From Pseudomonas sp. Ga0074129 (lineage in GTDB: Bacteria; Pseudomonadota; Gammaproteobacteria; Pseudomonadales; Pseudomonadaceae): 64,000 bases of DNA. The stretch's first letter is position 1. Each line of letters starts with the position of its first letter. The stretch is taken from positions 40,301-104,300 of the forward strand of contig LNDO01000083.1 in assembly GCA_001465025.1 (NCBI GenBank), given 5' to 3'. Under the pieces are notes generated by a model. That model saw only the letters and a list, made by a program, of their open reading frames with translations. It searched no databases and was not told where the DNA came from. This document shows, one piece after another, positions 13,998 to 22,702 of this stretch. A program made the position numbers and the translations under genes.

Positions 13998-14030
13998 AAA
14001 AAAACGGGCGCCATCGGCGCCCATTTTTTT
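13998..14030. terminator. Bidirectional terminator between dolP and sspB
   Basis: GGGCGCC (14006-14012), a 3-base loop, then GGCGCCC (14016-14022), flanked by A7 on the left and T7 on the right. It can end both the plus-strand lpoA-dolP transcript and the minus-strand sspAB transcript. Confidence 0.9.
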
Positions 14031-14068
14031 ATTGCGACTGCATGCAAACCTGCAGCTTCAACGACGTC

Positions 14069-14482
14069 TTACTTGACGACCTTGAGACTAGGTCTGCCAC
14101 TAGGCCGCGGCGGCTCGTCATCAGGTGAAACTTCTTCATCCGGATCTTCGATTTCCTCACGCCCCATAGCGGAAGGCTCGGACTCAAAAACCATGCCCTG
14201 CCCGTTCTCACGGGCGTACACGGCAAGCACAGCGCCCGCCGGGATGTACAAGCTTTGCGGAACACCCGCAAAACGGCCTTCAAAACTCACCGCTTCGTTA
14301 TCCATGTGCAGATTGCGCACAGCTGTAGGCGAAACATTCAGCACGATCTGCCCATCGCTGGCGAAACCGCTTGGTACCTGAACGCCAACATATTCCGCAT
14401 CGACCAGCAAATGCGGCGTGCAATCGTTATCCACAATCCACTCATAGAGGGCGCGCACCAAATAAGGACGGCTCGACTTCAT
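14069..14482 (-). CDS. sspB: ClpXP protease specificity-enhancing factor SspB
   Basis: Adaptor that binds ssrA-tagged proteins and delivers them to ClpXP. It is 137 aa. The N-terminal substrate-binding domain (MKSSRPYLVRALYEWIVDN) is followed by a proline- and acid-rich linker (about residues 100-128) and the ClpX-binding tail RPSLKVVK at the extreme C-terminus, which matches the known XB motif. It lies directly after sspA, as in E. coli. Confidence 0.96.
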   Translation of the reverse strand: MKSSRPYLVRALYEWIVDNDCTPHLLVDAEYVGVQVPSGFASDGQIVLNVSPTAVRNLHMDNEAVSFEGRFAGVPQSLYIPAGAVLAVYARENGQGMVFESEPSAMGREEIEDPDEEVSPDDEPPRPSGRPSLKVVK

Positions 14483-14497
14483 GACCAGCTCCTTGAG

Positions 14498-15115
14498 TTA
14501 ACGCATGTCACGTTCGACAGGTGAAAGACTGACCTGAAACGCCTCGCGGGCAAACTGACGCTCCATGTAATCGAGCAACGGTTTAGCCGGCTTAGGCAAC
14601 TCGATACCCAGTATCGGCAGGCGCCAAAGGATAGGCAGCAAGCAACAGTCGACCAAGCTCATTTCTTCGCTGAGAAAATACGGCTTGTCAGCAAACAGCG
14701 CCGAAACGCCCGTCAGGCTCTCACGCAATTCCTTGCGAGCCACAGCACGTGCGGCCTCTTTACTGCGCGGGTCGAGTATCAAGTCGACCTGAGCACACCA
14801 GTCACGCTGAATACGATGCACCAGCAGACGGCTATTCGCACGCGCCACCGGATAAACAGGTAGCAGCGGTGGATGCGGATAGCGCTCATCCAAGTATTCC
14901 ATCACAACCGTTGACTCATACAACGCCAGATCACGGTCCACCAGAGTAGGCAAACTGGCATAAGGGTTAACCTCAAGCAGCTTGGCTGGATAGCGGCCCT
15001 TTTCGACACTGATGATCTCGGCGCTGACACCCTTCTCGGCGAGCACAATGCGTACGCGGTGGGAATAGTGGTCGGCGGGGTCGGAGTAGCAGGCCAACCG
15101 ATTGGTCACGCCCAT
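14498..15115 (-). CDS. sspA: Stringent starvation protein A (SspA)
   Basis: RNA-polymerase-associated protein with a glutathione S-transferase fold, 205 aa. Visible features are an N-terminal thioredoxin-like half ([20 protein letters not shown]) with [20 protein letters not shown], then an all-helical C-terminal half. SspA lacks GST activity and acts on sigma70 promoters and virulence or stress genes (family knowledge). Precedes sspB by 15 bases. Confidence 0.95.
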   Translation of the reverse strand: MGVTNRLACYSDPADHYSHRVRIVLAEKGVSAEIISVEKGRYPAKLLEVNPYASLPTLVDRDLALYESTVVMEYLDERYPHPPLLPVYPVARANSRLLVHRIQRDWCAQVDLILDPRSKEAARAVARKELRESLTGVSALFADKPYFLSEEMSLVDCCLLPILWRLPILGIELPKPAKPLLDYMERQFAREAFQVSLSPVERDMR

Positions 15116-15233
15116 GGCGATCCTCCTCGCTTATAAAGTTATGTGAAGCAGAAAAAATTGCCGTGAGCAATTTTTGACGGGACTTGCAACGGCCCTCCTT
15201 GAAGGACCGCCGAAATGGCAGGGCACAAAGCAA

Positions 15234-15254
15234 GCGCGCCCCAAAAGGGCGCGC
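15234..15254 (-). terminator. Probable terminator after petC
   Basis: GCGCGCCC and GGGCGCGC arms around a short A/T loop, just past the petC stop on the minus strand, followed by a weak T-rich tract (TTGCTTTG). The stem is very strong but the U tract is poor. Confidence 0.5.
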
Positions 15255-15279
15255 GAGCTAGTAACAATGCTGCAAAGGA

Positions 15280-16059
15280 TTAATGCACATCCTTCCAGTA
15301 TTCACGCTTGAGCAAATAGGCGAATACAAAGAAGAAGGCAAGATACAGCAATACGTAGGTACCGATACGCTGGCTTTGCAGTTTCACCGGATTAGCTGAG
15401 TAAGCGAGGAAAGTCACAAGATTGCGGACCTTCTCATCAAACTCTTCTGCGCTCAGTTCACCCGTCTTTGGCACGACAGTCAGCTGATCGCAGGCCTCAT
15501 GGGTGATGGGTGTGCCGGTCAGTGGATCAAACTGCTTTTTGCCGTTTTCAACCACTTGCACCTGCTTACAACCAATAACCTGCTTGCCCTGCAGACCGAC
15601 CAACACGTTAGGCATGCCCACATTGGGGAATACCTTATTGTTGGCGCCCAATGGACGGCTTGGGTCGTCATAGAAAGTACGCATGTAGGTGTACAACCAG
15701 TCGTTGCCGCGCACGCGCGCCACTAGAGTCAAGTCAGGTGGCGCCGCACCAAACCAAGACTTGGCATCCGACACCTGCATGCCAATCTTCATGTGGTCAC
15801 CGATGTTCGCACCAGTGAACACCAGATTCTCCAGCATGACTTCGTGTGGAATACCTAAGTCATTGGCAACACGCTCATAGCGCTGGTACTGAGCAGCATG
15901 ACAACCCATGCAGTAGTTGGCGAACGTGCGCGCGCCATCCTGCAGAGCAGCCTTATCCTTAAGATCAACATTAGCCTTATCCAACGGATAGTCAGATGCA
16001 GCGCCAATCGCCAACGCAGGCATTGCAGCAAAAATGAGTGCAGCAAATAGCTTCTTCAT
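15280..16059 (-). CDS. petC: Cytochrome c1 of the bc1 complex
   Basis: Haem c subunit of ubiquinol:cytochrome c reductase, 259 aa. A cleavable signal (MKKLFAALIFAAMPALAIGA) is followed by the haem c motif CMGCH near residue 51, the axial Met region near LKIG-like KIGMQV, and a C-terminal anchor (GTYVLLYLAFFFVFAYLLKR). The start abuts the petB stop within one base. Last gene of petABC. Confidence 0.96.
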   Translation of the reverse strand: MKKLFAALIFAAMPALAIGAASDYPLDKANVDLKDKAALQDGARTFANYCMGCHAAQYQRYERVANDLGIPHEVMLENLVFTGANIGDHMKIGMQVSDAKSWFGAAPPDLTLVARVRGNDWLYTYMRTFYDDPSRPLGANNKVFPNVGMPNVLVGLQGKQVIGCKQVQVVENGKKQFDPLTGTPITHEACDQLTVVPKTGELSAEEFDEKVRNLVTFLAYSANPVKLQSQRIGTYVLLYLAFFFVFAYLLKREYWKDVH

Positions 16060-17273
16060 TAGCCAGTCACCCTTTCCGGAACCGGTTTAGTCTTCTCATA
16101 CTTGGTATAGAACGGCATCAAGAGGAAGTACGCGAAATACAGGATGGTACATACCTGCGACAACAGCGTACGGCCTGGGGTTGGAGCCAGAACACCCAGC
16201 ACACCCAGAATCACAAAGGATATGCAGAAGATCAGCAGCCAAACCTTGCTCATCCAACCCTTGTAACGCATCGATTTAACCGGACTACGATCCAGCCATG
16301 GCAACACGAACAACACTGCAATGGCTGCGCCCATGGCGATTACGCCTAAGAGCTTGTCTGGCACCGCACGCAGAATCGCGTAGAACGGTGTGAAGTACCA
16401 AACCGGGGCAATGTGTGCAGGCGTTTTAAATGGGTTGGCCGCTTCAAAGTTCGGCTTCTCGAGGAAATACCCACCCATCTCCGGGAAGAAGAACAGCACA
16501 AAGCAGAAGACAAACAAGAACACCACAACACCAACAATATCTTTCACGGTGTAGTAAGGGTGGAAAGCAATGCCATCAAGCGGCTTGCCGTTCTCGTCCT
16601 TGAACTTCTTGATGTCCACGCCATCAGGGTTGTTCGAGCCTACTTCGTGCAGCGCCAGGATGTGCAACACAACCAGACCCAGAATCACGATTGGCAGTGC
16701 CACAACGTGCAGCGCAAAGAAGCGGTTCAGGGTAATACCAGAAATCAGGTAGTCACCACGAATCCACTGAGTCAGGTCCGCGCCGATTACCGGAATAGCC
16801 CCGAACAGCGAGATGATCACCTGGGCACCCCAGTAGGACATCTGGCCCCAAGGCAGCAGATAGCCCATGAAGGCTTCAGCCATAAGCATCAGATAAATCA
16901 GCATACCGAAGATCCACACCAGTTCGCGCGGCTTCTGGTAAGAACCATAAAGCAGGCCACGGAACATGTGCAGATATACCACCGCGAAGAACGCAGAAGC
17001 ACCGGTGGAATGCATGTAACGCAGGATCCAGCCGTACTCGACGTCACGCATGATGTATTCGACTGAAGCGAACGCACCCTCGGCGGTCGGGGTGTAACTC
17101 ATCGTCAGCCAGACACCCGTTACGATCTGGTTAACCAGAACCAGCAGGGCAAGCGAACCGAAAAAGTAGAAAAAGTTAAAGTTCTTGGGCGCGTAGTACT
17201 TGGAGAGATGCTCTTCCCACATCTTGGTCGCGGGAAAGCGCGCATCGACCCATTCCATGAATTTACTCATCAT
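16059..17273 (-). CDS. petB: Cytochrome b of the bc1 complex
   Basis: Diheme membrane subunit of cytochrome bc1, 404 aa, carrying the quinol oxidation and quinone reduction sites. About eight membrane spans; the motif PWGQMSYWGA and the Qo-site region around PVWYFTPFYAILRAVPDK (family PEWY here PVWY) are seen, with paired His residues in spans two and four (HSTGASAFFAVVYLHMFRG; HVVALPIVILGLVVLH). Overlaps petA by 4 bases. Confidence 0.96.
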   Translation of the reverse strand: MMSKFMEWVDARFPATKMWEEHLSKYYAPKNFNFFYFFGSLALLVLVNQIVTGVWLTMSYTPTAEGAFASVEYIMRDVEYGWILRYMHSTGASAFFAVVYLHMFRGLLYGSYQKPRELVWIFGMLIYLMLMAEAFMGYLLPWGQMSYWGAQVIISLFGAIPVIGADLTQWIRGDYLISGITLNRFFALHVVALPIVILGLVVLHILALHEVGSNNPDGVDIKKFKDENGKPLDGIAFHPYYTVKDIVGVVVFLFVFCFVLFFFPEMGGYFLEKPNFEAANPFKTPAHIAPVWYFTPFYAILRAVPDKLLGVIAMGAAIAVLFVLPWLDRSPVKSMRYKGWMSKVWLLIFCISFVILGVLGVLAPTPGRTLLSQVCTILYFAYFLLMPFYTKYEKTKPVPERVTG

Positions 17274-17863
17274 GCTTTCTCCTGATCCACACCGACGATG
17301 ATCACGTCATCAGACTCGTATGTGTGCGGCGGTACCGGCAGATTCAGAGGGGCTGGCTGCGCCTTGTACACACGACCGGCCAGGTCATAGCGCGAGCCGT
17401 GACAGGCACAGAAATAACCGCCTACCCAGTCGGCACCGAGGTCGGCAGGTGCAACTTCCGGGCGGAAGCCTGGCGAGCAACCCAGGTGAGTACACAGGCC
17501 GACAAGCAAAAGGACTTCTGGCTTGATCGAGCGAGTCTTGGGATCAACATAACTCGGCTGCACAGATGCTTTTGAATCAAAGTCAGCCAGTTGCGACTCG
17601 ATCTTGCCCAGATTACTGAGGATTTCCTCGGTACGGCGGACAATAAACACCGGTTGCCCGCGCCACTCAGCAACCATTTGCTGACCTGGCTCAACTTTGC
17701 TGACGTTCACCTTAACGGGTGCCCCGGCAGCTTTAGCCTTGGCGCTAGGGAACCAGGACCCCACAAAAGGGACCGCGGCACCCACCGCTCCTGCAGCACC
17801 CACCACCGAGGTGGCTGCTACCAGAAAGCGACGCCGGCCTGCATTCACGCCGTCATTGCTCAT
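17270..17863 (-). CDS. petA: Rieske iron-sulfur subunit of the bc1 complex
   Basis: 197 aa [2Fe-2S] protein that takes electrons from quinol to cytochrome c1. The N-terminus has a twin-arginine pattern (GRRRFLVAATSVVGAAGAVG), so export by Tat with an uncleaved anchor is likely. The cluster ligands are in CTHLGCSP and CACHGSRYD. First gene of petABC; a promoter candidate lies about 45-70 bases upstream. Confidence 0.97.
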   Translation of the reverse strand: MSNDGVNAGRRRFLVAATSVVGAAGAVGAAVPFVGSWFPSAKAKAAGAPVKVNVSKVEPGQQMVAEWRGQPVFIVRRTEEILSNLGKIESQLADFDSKASVQPSYVDPKTRSIKPEVLLLVGLCTHLGCSPGFRPEVAPADLGADWVGGYFCACHGSRYDLAGRVYKAQPAPLNLPVPPHTYESDDVIIVGVDQEKA

Positions 17864-17902
17864 TCAGTCGTCTCCCATCAGCTTTATGGCCTGTTGGTCA
17901 GG

Positions 17903-17932
17903 CCTATACTAGGTAAATTTCGAGTCGCACAA
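17903..17932 (-). promoter_or_regulatory. Candidate petABC promoter
   Basis: On the minus strand TTGTGC (17927-17932) and TATAGG (17903-17908) are 18 bases apart, about 40 bases before the petA ATG. The hexamers are moderate matches. Confidence 0.45.
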
Positions 17933-18061
17933 AATTTTTCAAATGGTAAAGAAAAGCCCCTTTACTGACAAGGTAATTACCCACTGCCAGCAGACGCAAA
18001 CCCTTGCAATTCGAGGGATAGGCCCGTGCGGCATGATGCCGCACAACCAATGACGACCCAT

Positions 18062-18100
18062 AAAAAACGCCCAACTCCGCGAGGAAGCTGGGCGTTTTTT
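18062..18100. terminator. Terminator after rpsI
   Basis: AAAAAACGCCCA and TGGGCGTTTTTT arms enclose a small loop. It lies 20-60 bases past the rpsI stop on the minus strand and separates the ribosomal genes from petABC. Confidence 0.9.
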
Positions 18101-18117
18101 GGAACGCAGACTGCGAA

Positions 18118-18510
18118 TTAACGCTTGGAGTACTGCGGACGCTTACGCGCTTTACGCAGACCAACCTTCTTACGCTCAACTTCACGAGCATCGCGAGTCA
18201 CGAAGCCTGCCTTACGCAGTGCCGGACGCAGGGACTCGTCGTAGTCCATCAGGGCGCGGGTGATACCGTGACGGATCGCACCGGCCTGACCACTTACACC
18301 ACCGCCAACAACGGTAACGTAAATATCAAACTTCTCAACCATCTCAACCAGCTCCAGCGGCTGACGAACTACCATGCGGGCAGTTTCGCGACCGAAGAAA
18401 GTGTCGAGTTCACGGTTGTTGATGGAGATTTTGCCAGTACCAGCGCGCAGGAAGACGCGAGCGGTTGCGGTCTTGCGACGGCCAGTGCCGTAATTTTGAG
18501 TCGCCGACAT
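18118..18510 (-). CDS. rpsI: 30S ribosomal protein S9
   Basis: 130 aa ribosomal protein. It starts [20 protein letters not shown], which is the S9 signature, and ends in the basic KRPQYSKR tail that reaches the P-site tRNA. It follows rplM after 14 bases, the conserved L13-S9 operon. Confidence 0.98.
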   Translation of the reverse strand: MSATQNYGTGRRKTATARVFLRAGTGKISINNRELDTFFGRETARMVVRQPLELVEMVEKFDIYVTVVGGGVSGQAGAIRHGITRALMDYDESLRPALRKAGFVTRDAREVERKKVGLRKARKRPQYSKR

Positions 18511-18524
18511 AATGAACTATTCCG

Positions 18525-18953
18525 TTAAAACTTCAGTTCTTGGGGCTGCTGAGCAGTGTGAGGGTGAGCAGCGCCCGCATACACTTTCAGCTTACGATAC
18601 ATGTCGCGACCCAGCGGGTTCTTCGGCAGCATGCCTTTAACCGCGGTCTCGATCACGCGCTCAGGGGCTTTAGCGATCAACTTCTCGAAGTTGATCGACT
18701 TGATGCCGCCCGGGAAACCTGAGTGGGAGTAGTACATCTTGTCAGTGGTCTTGGCACCGGTAACGCGAATCTGCTCAGCGTTGATGATGACGATGTAGTC
18801 GCCGGTATCAACGTGCGGAGTGTATTCAGGCTTGTGCTTGCCACGCAGACGGCTTGCAACTTCGGTAGCCAGACGACCCAGGGTCTGACCTGCAGCGTCG
18901 ACGACAAACCAGTCGCGCTTAACTGTTTCCGGTTTAGCAGTAAAAGTTTTCAT
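18525..18953 (-). CDS. rplM: 50S ribosomal protein L13
   Basis: 142 aa early-assembling ribosomal protein. The segment [20 protein letters not shown] and the later [19 protein letters not shown] are L13 landmarks. It heads the rplM-rpsI operon, read from a near-consensus promoter just upstream. Confidence 0.98.
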   Translation of the reverse strand: MKTFTAKPETVKRDWFVVDAAGQTLGRLATEVASRLRGKHKPEYTPHVDTGDYIVIINAEQIRVTGAKTTDKMYYSHSGFPGGIKSINFEKLIAKAPERVIETAVKGMLPKNPLGRDMYRKLKVYAGAAHPHTAQQPQELKF

Positions 18954-18995
18954 TCTTTATAGCCTCAGGGGCCGCCCTGATAAATAAGACGGCGG

Positions 18996-19024
18996 ATCTT
19001 ACTGAATAGTGCGTACTTTGACAA
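18996..19024 (-). promoter_or_regulatory. rplM-rpsI promoter
   Basis: On the minus strand TTGTCA (19019-19024) and TAAGAT (18996-19001) are 17 bases apart. Start would fall near 18989, giving a leader of about 35 bases that contains a GGGCGGCC run. Confidence 0.65.
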
Positions 19025-19203
19025 GTCAAAGGCAGCCGAAAACAGGCGCTATCGGGGGCTCGGGTCAGCGCGTCCGTAATACGGCAAGATTCTTCGGCAG
19101 GCGGCGCATCACTTCCACTGCAGAAAGAGGTGCGCAATTATGCAGATTGCGCGGAGAATTTCAACACGATTTACACCGACCCACCATTTTTGAGGAGCTT
19201 GCA

Positions 19204-20241
19204 ATGGATTACCGCCAACTCGGCCGCAGCGACATCAAGGTCAGCAGCCTGTGCCTGGGCACCATGACCTGGGGCGAGCAAAATACGGCCAGCGAGGGCA
19301 TGGCACAGATTGCACGTGCTAAAGCGTATGGCGTCAACTTCATCGACACCGCTGAAATGTACCCTGTGCCGCCGCGCGCTGAGACTTACAGCAAGACTGA
19401 GCAGATCATCGGCGACTACTTCAAACAGCGCGGTGATCGCGCCGACTGGGTGCTAGCCAGCAAAATTGCCGGCCCTGGTAATGGCATTGGCTACATTCGT
19501 GACGGCCAACTCAAGCATAACCGTGCACACATTGTTGCGGCCCTAGATGCCAGCCTCAAACGCCTGCAAACCGACTGGATCGATCTGTATCAGCTGCACT
19601 GGCCAGAGCGACCGACCAACTACTTCGGTCAACTGGGCTATCAACATCATGACAGCGACTTCACGCCCCTTGAGGAAACGCTCGAAGCACTGGATGAGCA
19701 AGTCAAGGCCGGCAAGATCCGCCACATCGGCCTGTCCAATGAAACGCCTTGGGGCACCATGAAATTTCTACAACTGGCCGAACAGCGCGGCTGGGCGCGC
19801 AGCGTTTCCATCCAAAACCCCTACAACCTGCTCAACCGCACATTTGAAGTGGGCCTCGCAGAAATTGCCATGCGCGAGCAATGTGGCCTTTTGGCCTACT
19901 CGCCCCTCGCATTCGGCATGCTCAGCGGCAAGTACGAAAACGGCGCACGGCCTAGCAATGCGCGTATTAGCTTGTTTAGCCGCTTTACCCGCTATACCAA
20001 TCCGCAGTCGGAGGCGGCTTGCGCACGCTATGTCGCGCTGGCCCGCGAACATGGCCTTGATCCGGCGCAGATGGCGCTGGCCTTTGTCACCGCGCAGCCG
20101 TTTGTGACCAGCAACATCATCGGTGCCACCAGCCTGGCGCAATTAGACAGCAACCTGGCCAGCAGCGACCTGAAGCTATCAGCCGAGGTGCTGGCGGGCA
20201 TTGAAGCCATCCACAAGGCGCAGCCCAACCCCGCCCCCTGA
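19204..20241 (+). CDS. NADP(H)-dependent aldo/keto reductase, Tas-like
   Basis: 345 aa TIM-barrel oxidoreductase. Catalytic tetrad residues are visible in NFIDTAEMYPV (Asp, Tyr), LASKIAG (Lys) and QLHWPER (His). The long form with PERPTNYFGQLGY resembles E. coli Tas, whose natural substrate is unclear. I start at the ATG preceded by GAGGAGCTTGCA; a longer frame begins 65 codons earlier but overlaps the rplM promoter. A terminator follows directly. Confidence 0.88.
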   Translation: MDYRQLGRSDIKVSSLCLGTMTWGEQNTASEGMAQIARAKAYGVNFIDTAEMYPVPPRAETYSKTEQIIGDYFKQRGDRADWVLASKIAGPGNGIGYIRDGQLKHNRAHIVAALDASLKRLQTDWIDLYQLHWPERPTNYFGQLGYQHHDSDFTPLEETLEALDEQVKAGKIRHIGLSNETPWGTMKFLQLAEQRGWARSVSIQNPYNLLNRTFEVGLAEIAMREQCGLLAYSPLAFGMLSGKYENGARPSNARISLFSRFTRYTNPQSEAACARYVALAREHGLDPAQMALAFVTAQPFVTSNIIGATSLAQLDSNLASSDLKLSAEVLAGIEAIHKAQPNPAP

Positions 20242-20256
20242 CCAGCTCATTGATAT

Positions 20257-20287
20257 AAAAAAGCCCGGCAATCGCCGGGCTTTTTTA
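20257..20287. terminator. Bidirectional terminator
   Basis: GCCCGGC, loop AATC, GCCGGGC with A- and T-runs on either side, between the convergent aldo/keto reductase and acyl-CoA dehydrogenase genes. Confidence 0.9.
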
Positions 20288-20299
20288 ATTCAGAAATGA

Positions 20300-21436
20300 T
20301 TACAACGAACGCGCAATGATCTCTTTCATGATCTCGTTGGTACCCGCATAGATGCGCTGCACACGCGCATCTGCCCAGGCACGCGCCACCGGGTATTCCC
20401 ACATGTAGCCGTAACCACCATGCAACTGCACGCACTCATCCAGCACTTTGCACTGCAGGTCCGTGCCCCAGTATTTGATCATCGCCGCTGTCGGCACATC
20501 CAATTTGCCCTGCAGGTGCAGTTCAAGGCAACGATCAACAAAGACCCGGCCAATCTGAATCTCCGTGGCCATTTCTGCCAACTTAAAGCGCGTGTTCTGG
20601 AAGTCCGCCACCGCCTTGCCAAAGGCTTTGCGCTCACGGGTGTAATCGAGCGTCCACTTCAGCGCCGCCTCGGCCGAAGACAACGCGCCGATGCCGACAG
20701 TCAGCCGTTCCTGCGGCAGTTCCTGCATCAGGTAGGCAAAGCCCATACCGGCCTGACCCAGCAAGTTCTCCTTGGGTACACGCACGTCCTGGAAGAACAG
20801 CTCGGAGGTGTCCTGCGCCTTCATGCCGACTTTTTCCAAACGCTTGCCTTTGGAGAAGCCCGGCGTGCCCGCCTCAACCAGAAACAGGCTGGTGCCCTTG
20901 GCCCCGGCCTTCGGATCGGTCTTGGCCACGACGATCACGAGGTCGGCAAGAAAACCATTGGTGATAAAGGTCTTCGAGCCGTTGATCACATACTCGTCGC
21001 CGTCCAGCACCGCCGACGTTTTCACGCCCTGCAGGTCGGAGCCTGCACCCGGTTCAGTCATGGCGATGGCGGTGACCATTTCACCGGACACCAGTTTGGG
21101 CAGGTATTTCTGCTTCTGCGCCTCGGTGCCGTAATGCAGGATATAGGGCGCGACGATGTCCGAGTGCAGAGAGAAACCAATGCCGGTCAAACCCAAACGT
21201 CCGACCTCCTCGATCACCACTGTGCTGTAGAGAAAATCAGCGGCCATGCCGCCGTACTCCTCAGGGATGTGCGAGCAGAGCATGCCGGCCTCGCCCGCCT
21301 TGTTCCACAACGCGCGGTCGATATGGCCATCCTTTTCCCATTGGTGATGAAACGGCACAGCTTCCTGCTCAAGAAACTTGCGCACTGTGTCGCGAAACTG
21401 TTCGTGCTCGGAGCTGAAGATCGTTCTTGGGATCAT
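20300..21436 (-). CDS. Acyl-CoA dehydrogenase, long-chain (LCAD) type
   Basis: 378 aa FAD flavoenzyme that introduces the 2,3-double bond in acyl-CoA. The FAD/substrate motif AMTEPGAGSDLQGVKT (near 126) and C-terminal LHGGYGYMWEYPVARAWADA are clear. The C-terminal position of the usual catalytic Glu reads IYAGTNEI (Ala), as in LCAD and isovaleryl-CoA dehydrogenases. The base is then expected to be Glu243 in PQERL. The wording is closest to mammalian ACADL. Divergent from a GlxA-type regulator, which may control it. Confidence 0.9.
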   Translation of the reverse strand: MIPRTIFSSEHEQFRDTVRKFLEQEAVPFHHQWEKDGHIDRALWNKAGEAGMLCSHIPEEYGGMAADFLYSTVVIEEVGRLGLTGIGFSLHSDIVAPYILHYGTEAQKQKYLPKLVSGEMVTAIAMTEPGAGSDLQGVKTSAVLDGDEYVINGSKTFITNGFLADLVIVVAKTDPKAGAKGTSLFLVEAGTPGFSKGKRLEKVGMKAQDTSELFFQDVRVPKENLLGQAGMGFAYLMQELPQERLTVGIGALSSAEAALKWTLDYTRERKAFGKAVADFQNTRFKLAEMATEIQIGRVFVDRCLELHLQGKLDVPTAAMIKYWGTDLQCKVLDECVQLHGGYGYMWEYPVARAWADARVQRIYAGTNEIMKEIIARSL

Positions 21437-21575
21437 GACTACACCTGTTCGTGGGCGTGATTAAACGTGGCTCGACTTTAGCCAAGCAAACGCTTGGTTA
21501 CACTGGACACAAGCGCCAATAAATAAGACGATCCAGCCAGCTCATGACCACTTAGCCTTAATAAGAATACTAAAT

Positions 21576-22580
21576 ATGCCAAACACGTCATCCGCACTGC
21601 TGCGCCGCGTCAGCATCCTGGCCACCGAGGGTGTATTCGCCTCCACGCTGATGCAGGCCAAGGATTTCTTTCATATGGCCAGCCTGCGTTTCGGCAAACA
21701 GCAGGGGCTGGGCCTGACACCGACCTTTGAAATTCACCTGGTCAGCCCTGACGGCCAACCGGTGCGCAGTTTCAGCGACGTGCTGATTCCGGTCGATGGC
21801 GCGCTGGCAGATGCCGATGTGATCATCCTGCCGGCGTTCTGGGATGATTTTGATGCCTTATGCCAGCGCCACCCGCAGGTGCTCAGCTGGCTCAAGCAAC
21901 GTCACGCTGCGGGCACGGCCATCTGCGGGGAAGCCACCGGCGTATTCTGGATGGCGCAAGCTGGTTTACTCGATGGCAAGGAAGCGACTACTTACTGGCG
22001 GTTCTTTAACGAGTTTGCCGAGCGCTTTCCCAAGGTGCTGCTCAACCAGGAAAAGCACCTGTCCGACGCCGACAACCTGTATTGCGCAGGCGGTGTTACC
22101 TCGGCATGCGACTTGTATATTTACCTGATCGAACGCTATTGCGGTGCCAGCGTGGCGCAAGGCGTGGCGCGCGACATCCTGTATGAAGTGCAGCGCAACT
22201 ATGCCCCCGGCCGCATCGGCTTTGGCGGGCAAAAACTGCACCACGACGTGACCATTCTGCAGATCCAGCAGTGGCTAGAAGACCACTTCGCCGACAAGTT
22301 CCGCTTCGAGGATGTTGCGCGCGAGCACGGCATGAGCATCCGCAACTTTATGCGCCGCTTCCAGACGGCCACCGGCGATAAACCGCTGCATTACCTGCAA
22401 AGGCTGCGCATCGAGACCGCCAAGGGCTTGCTCAGCGCCACCCGCAAAAGCATCAAAACCATCAGTTACGAAGTGGGGTACGACGACGCCAGCTTTTTTG
22501 CCCGGCTGTTTCGTCAGCACACGGAATTGTCGCCCAACCAATACCGCCGTCAGTTCCAACACAAAGACAGCCATGCTTAA
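21576..22580 (+). CDS. GlxA-type transcriptional regulator (DJ-1/PfpI + AraC HTH)
   Basis: 334 aa. The N-terminal half is a DJ-1/PfpI-like domain (ILATEGVFASTLMQAKDFFH onward, with GTAICGEATGVFWMAQAGLL around residue 115, where many regulators keep a Cys). The C-terminal half is an AraC double helix-turn-helix (RFEDVAREHGMSIRNFMRRF, then VGYDDASFFARLFRQHT). Such regulators sense small metabolites and often control catabolic genes beside them. Here the divergent acyl-CoA dehydrogenase, 139 bases away, is the obvious candidate target. Confidence 0.88.
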   Translation: MPNTSSALLRRVSILATEGVFASTLMQAKDFFHMASLRFGKQQGLGLTPTFEIHLVSPDGQPVRSFSDVLIPVDGALADADVIILPAFWDDFDALCQRHPQVLSWLKQRHAAGTAICGEATGVFWMAQAGLLDGKEATTYWRFFNEFAERFPKVLLNQEKHLSDADNLYCAGGVTSACDLYIYLIERYCGASVAQGVARDILYEVQRNYAPGRIGFGGQKLHHDVTILQIQQWLEDHFADKFRFEDVAREHGMSIRNFMRRFQTATGDKPLHYLQRLRIETAKGLLSATRKSIKTISYEVGYDDASFFARLFRQHTELSPNQYRRQFQHKDSHA

Positions 22581-22702
22581 GATCGGGCGGTAACACATCT
22601 GACCTGACAATCACCCGCGCAACTCATCCTTGGATGGGTGGGTTACGCCGTGCGGCGCTCTATGATCGGCGCATCCATAACTACAACAATCAGGTCATCG
22701 CC

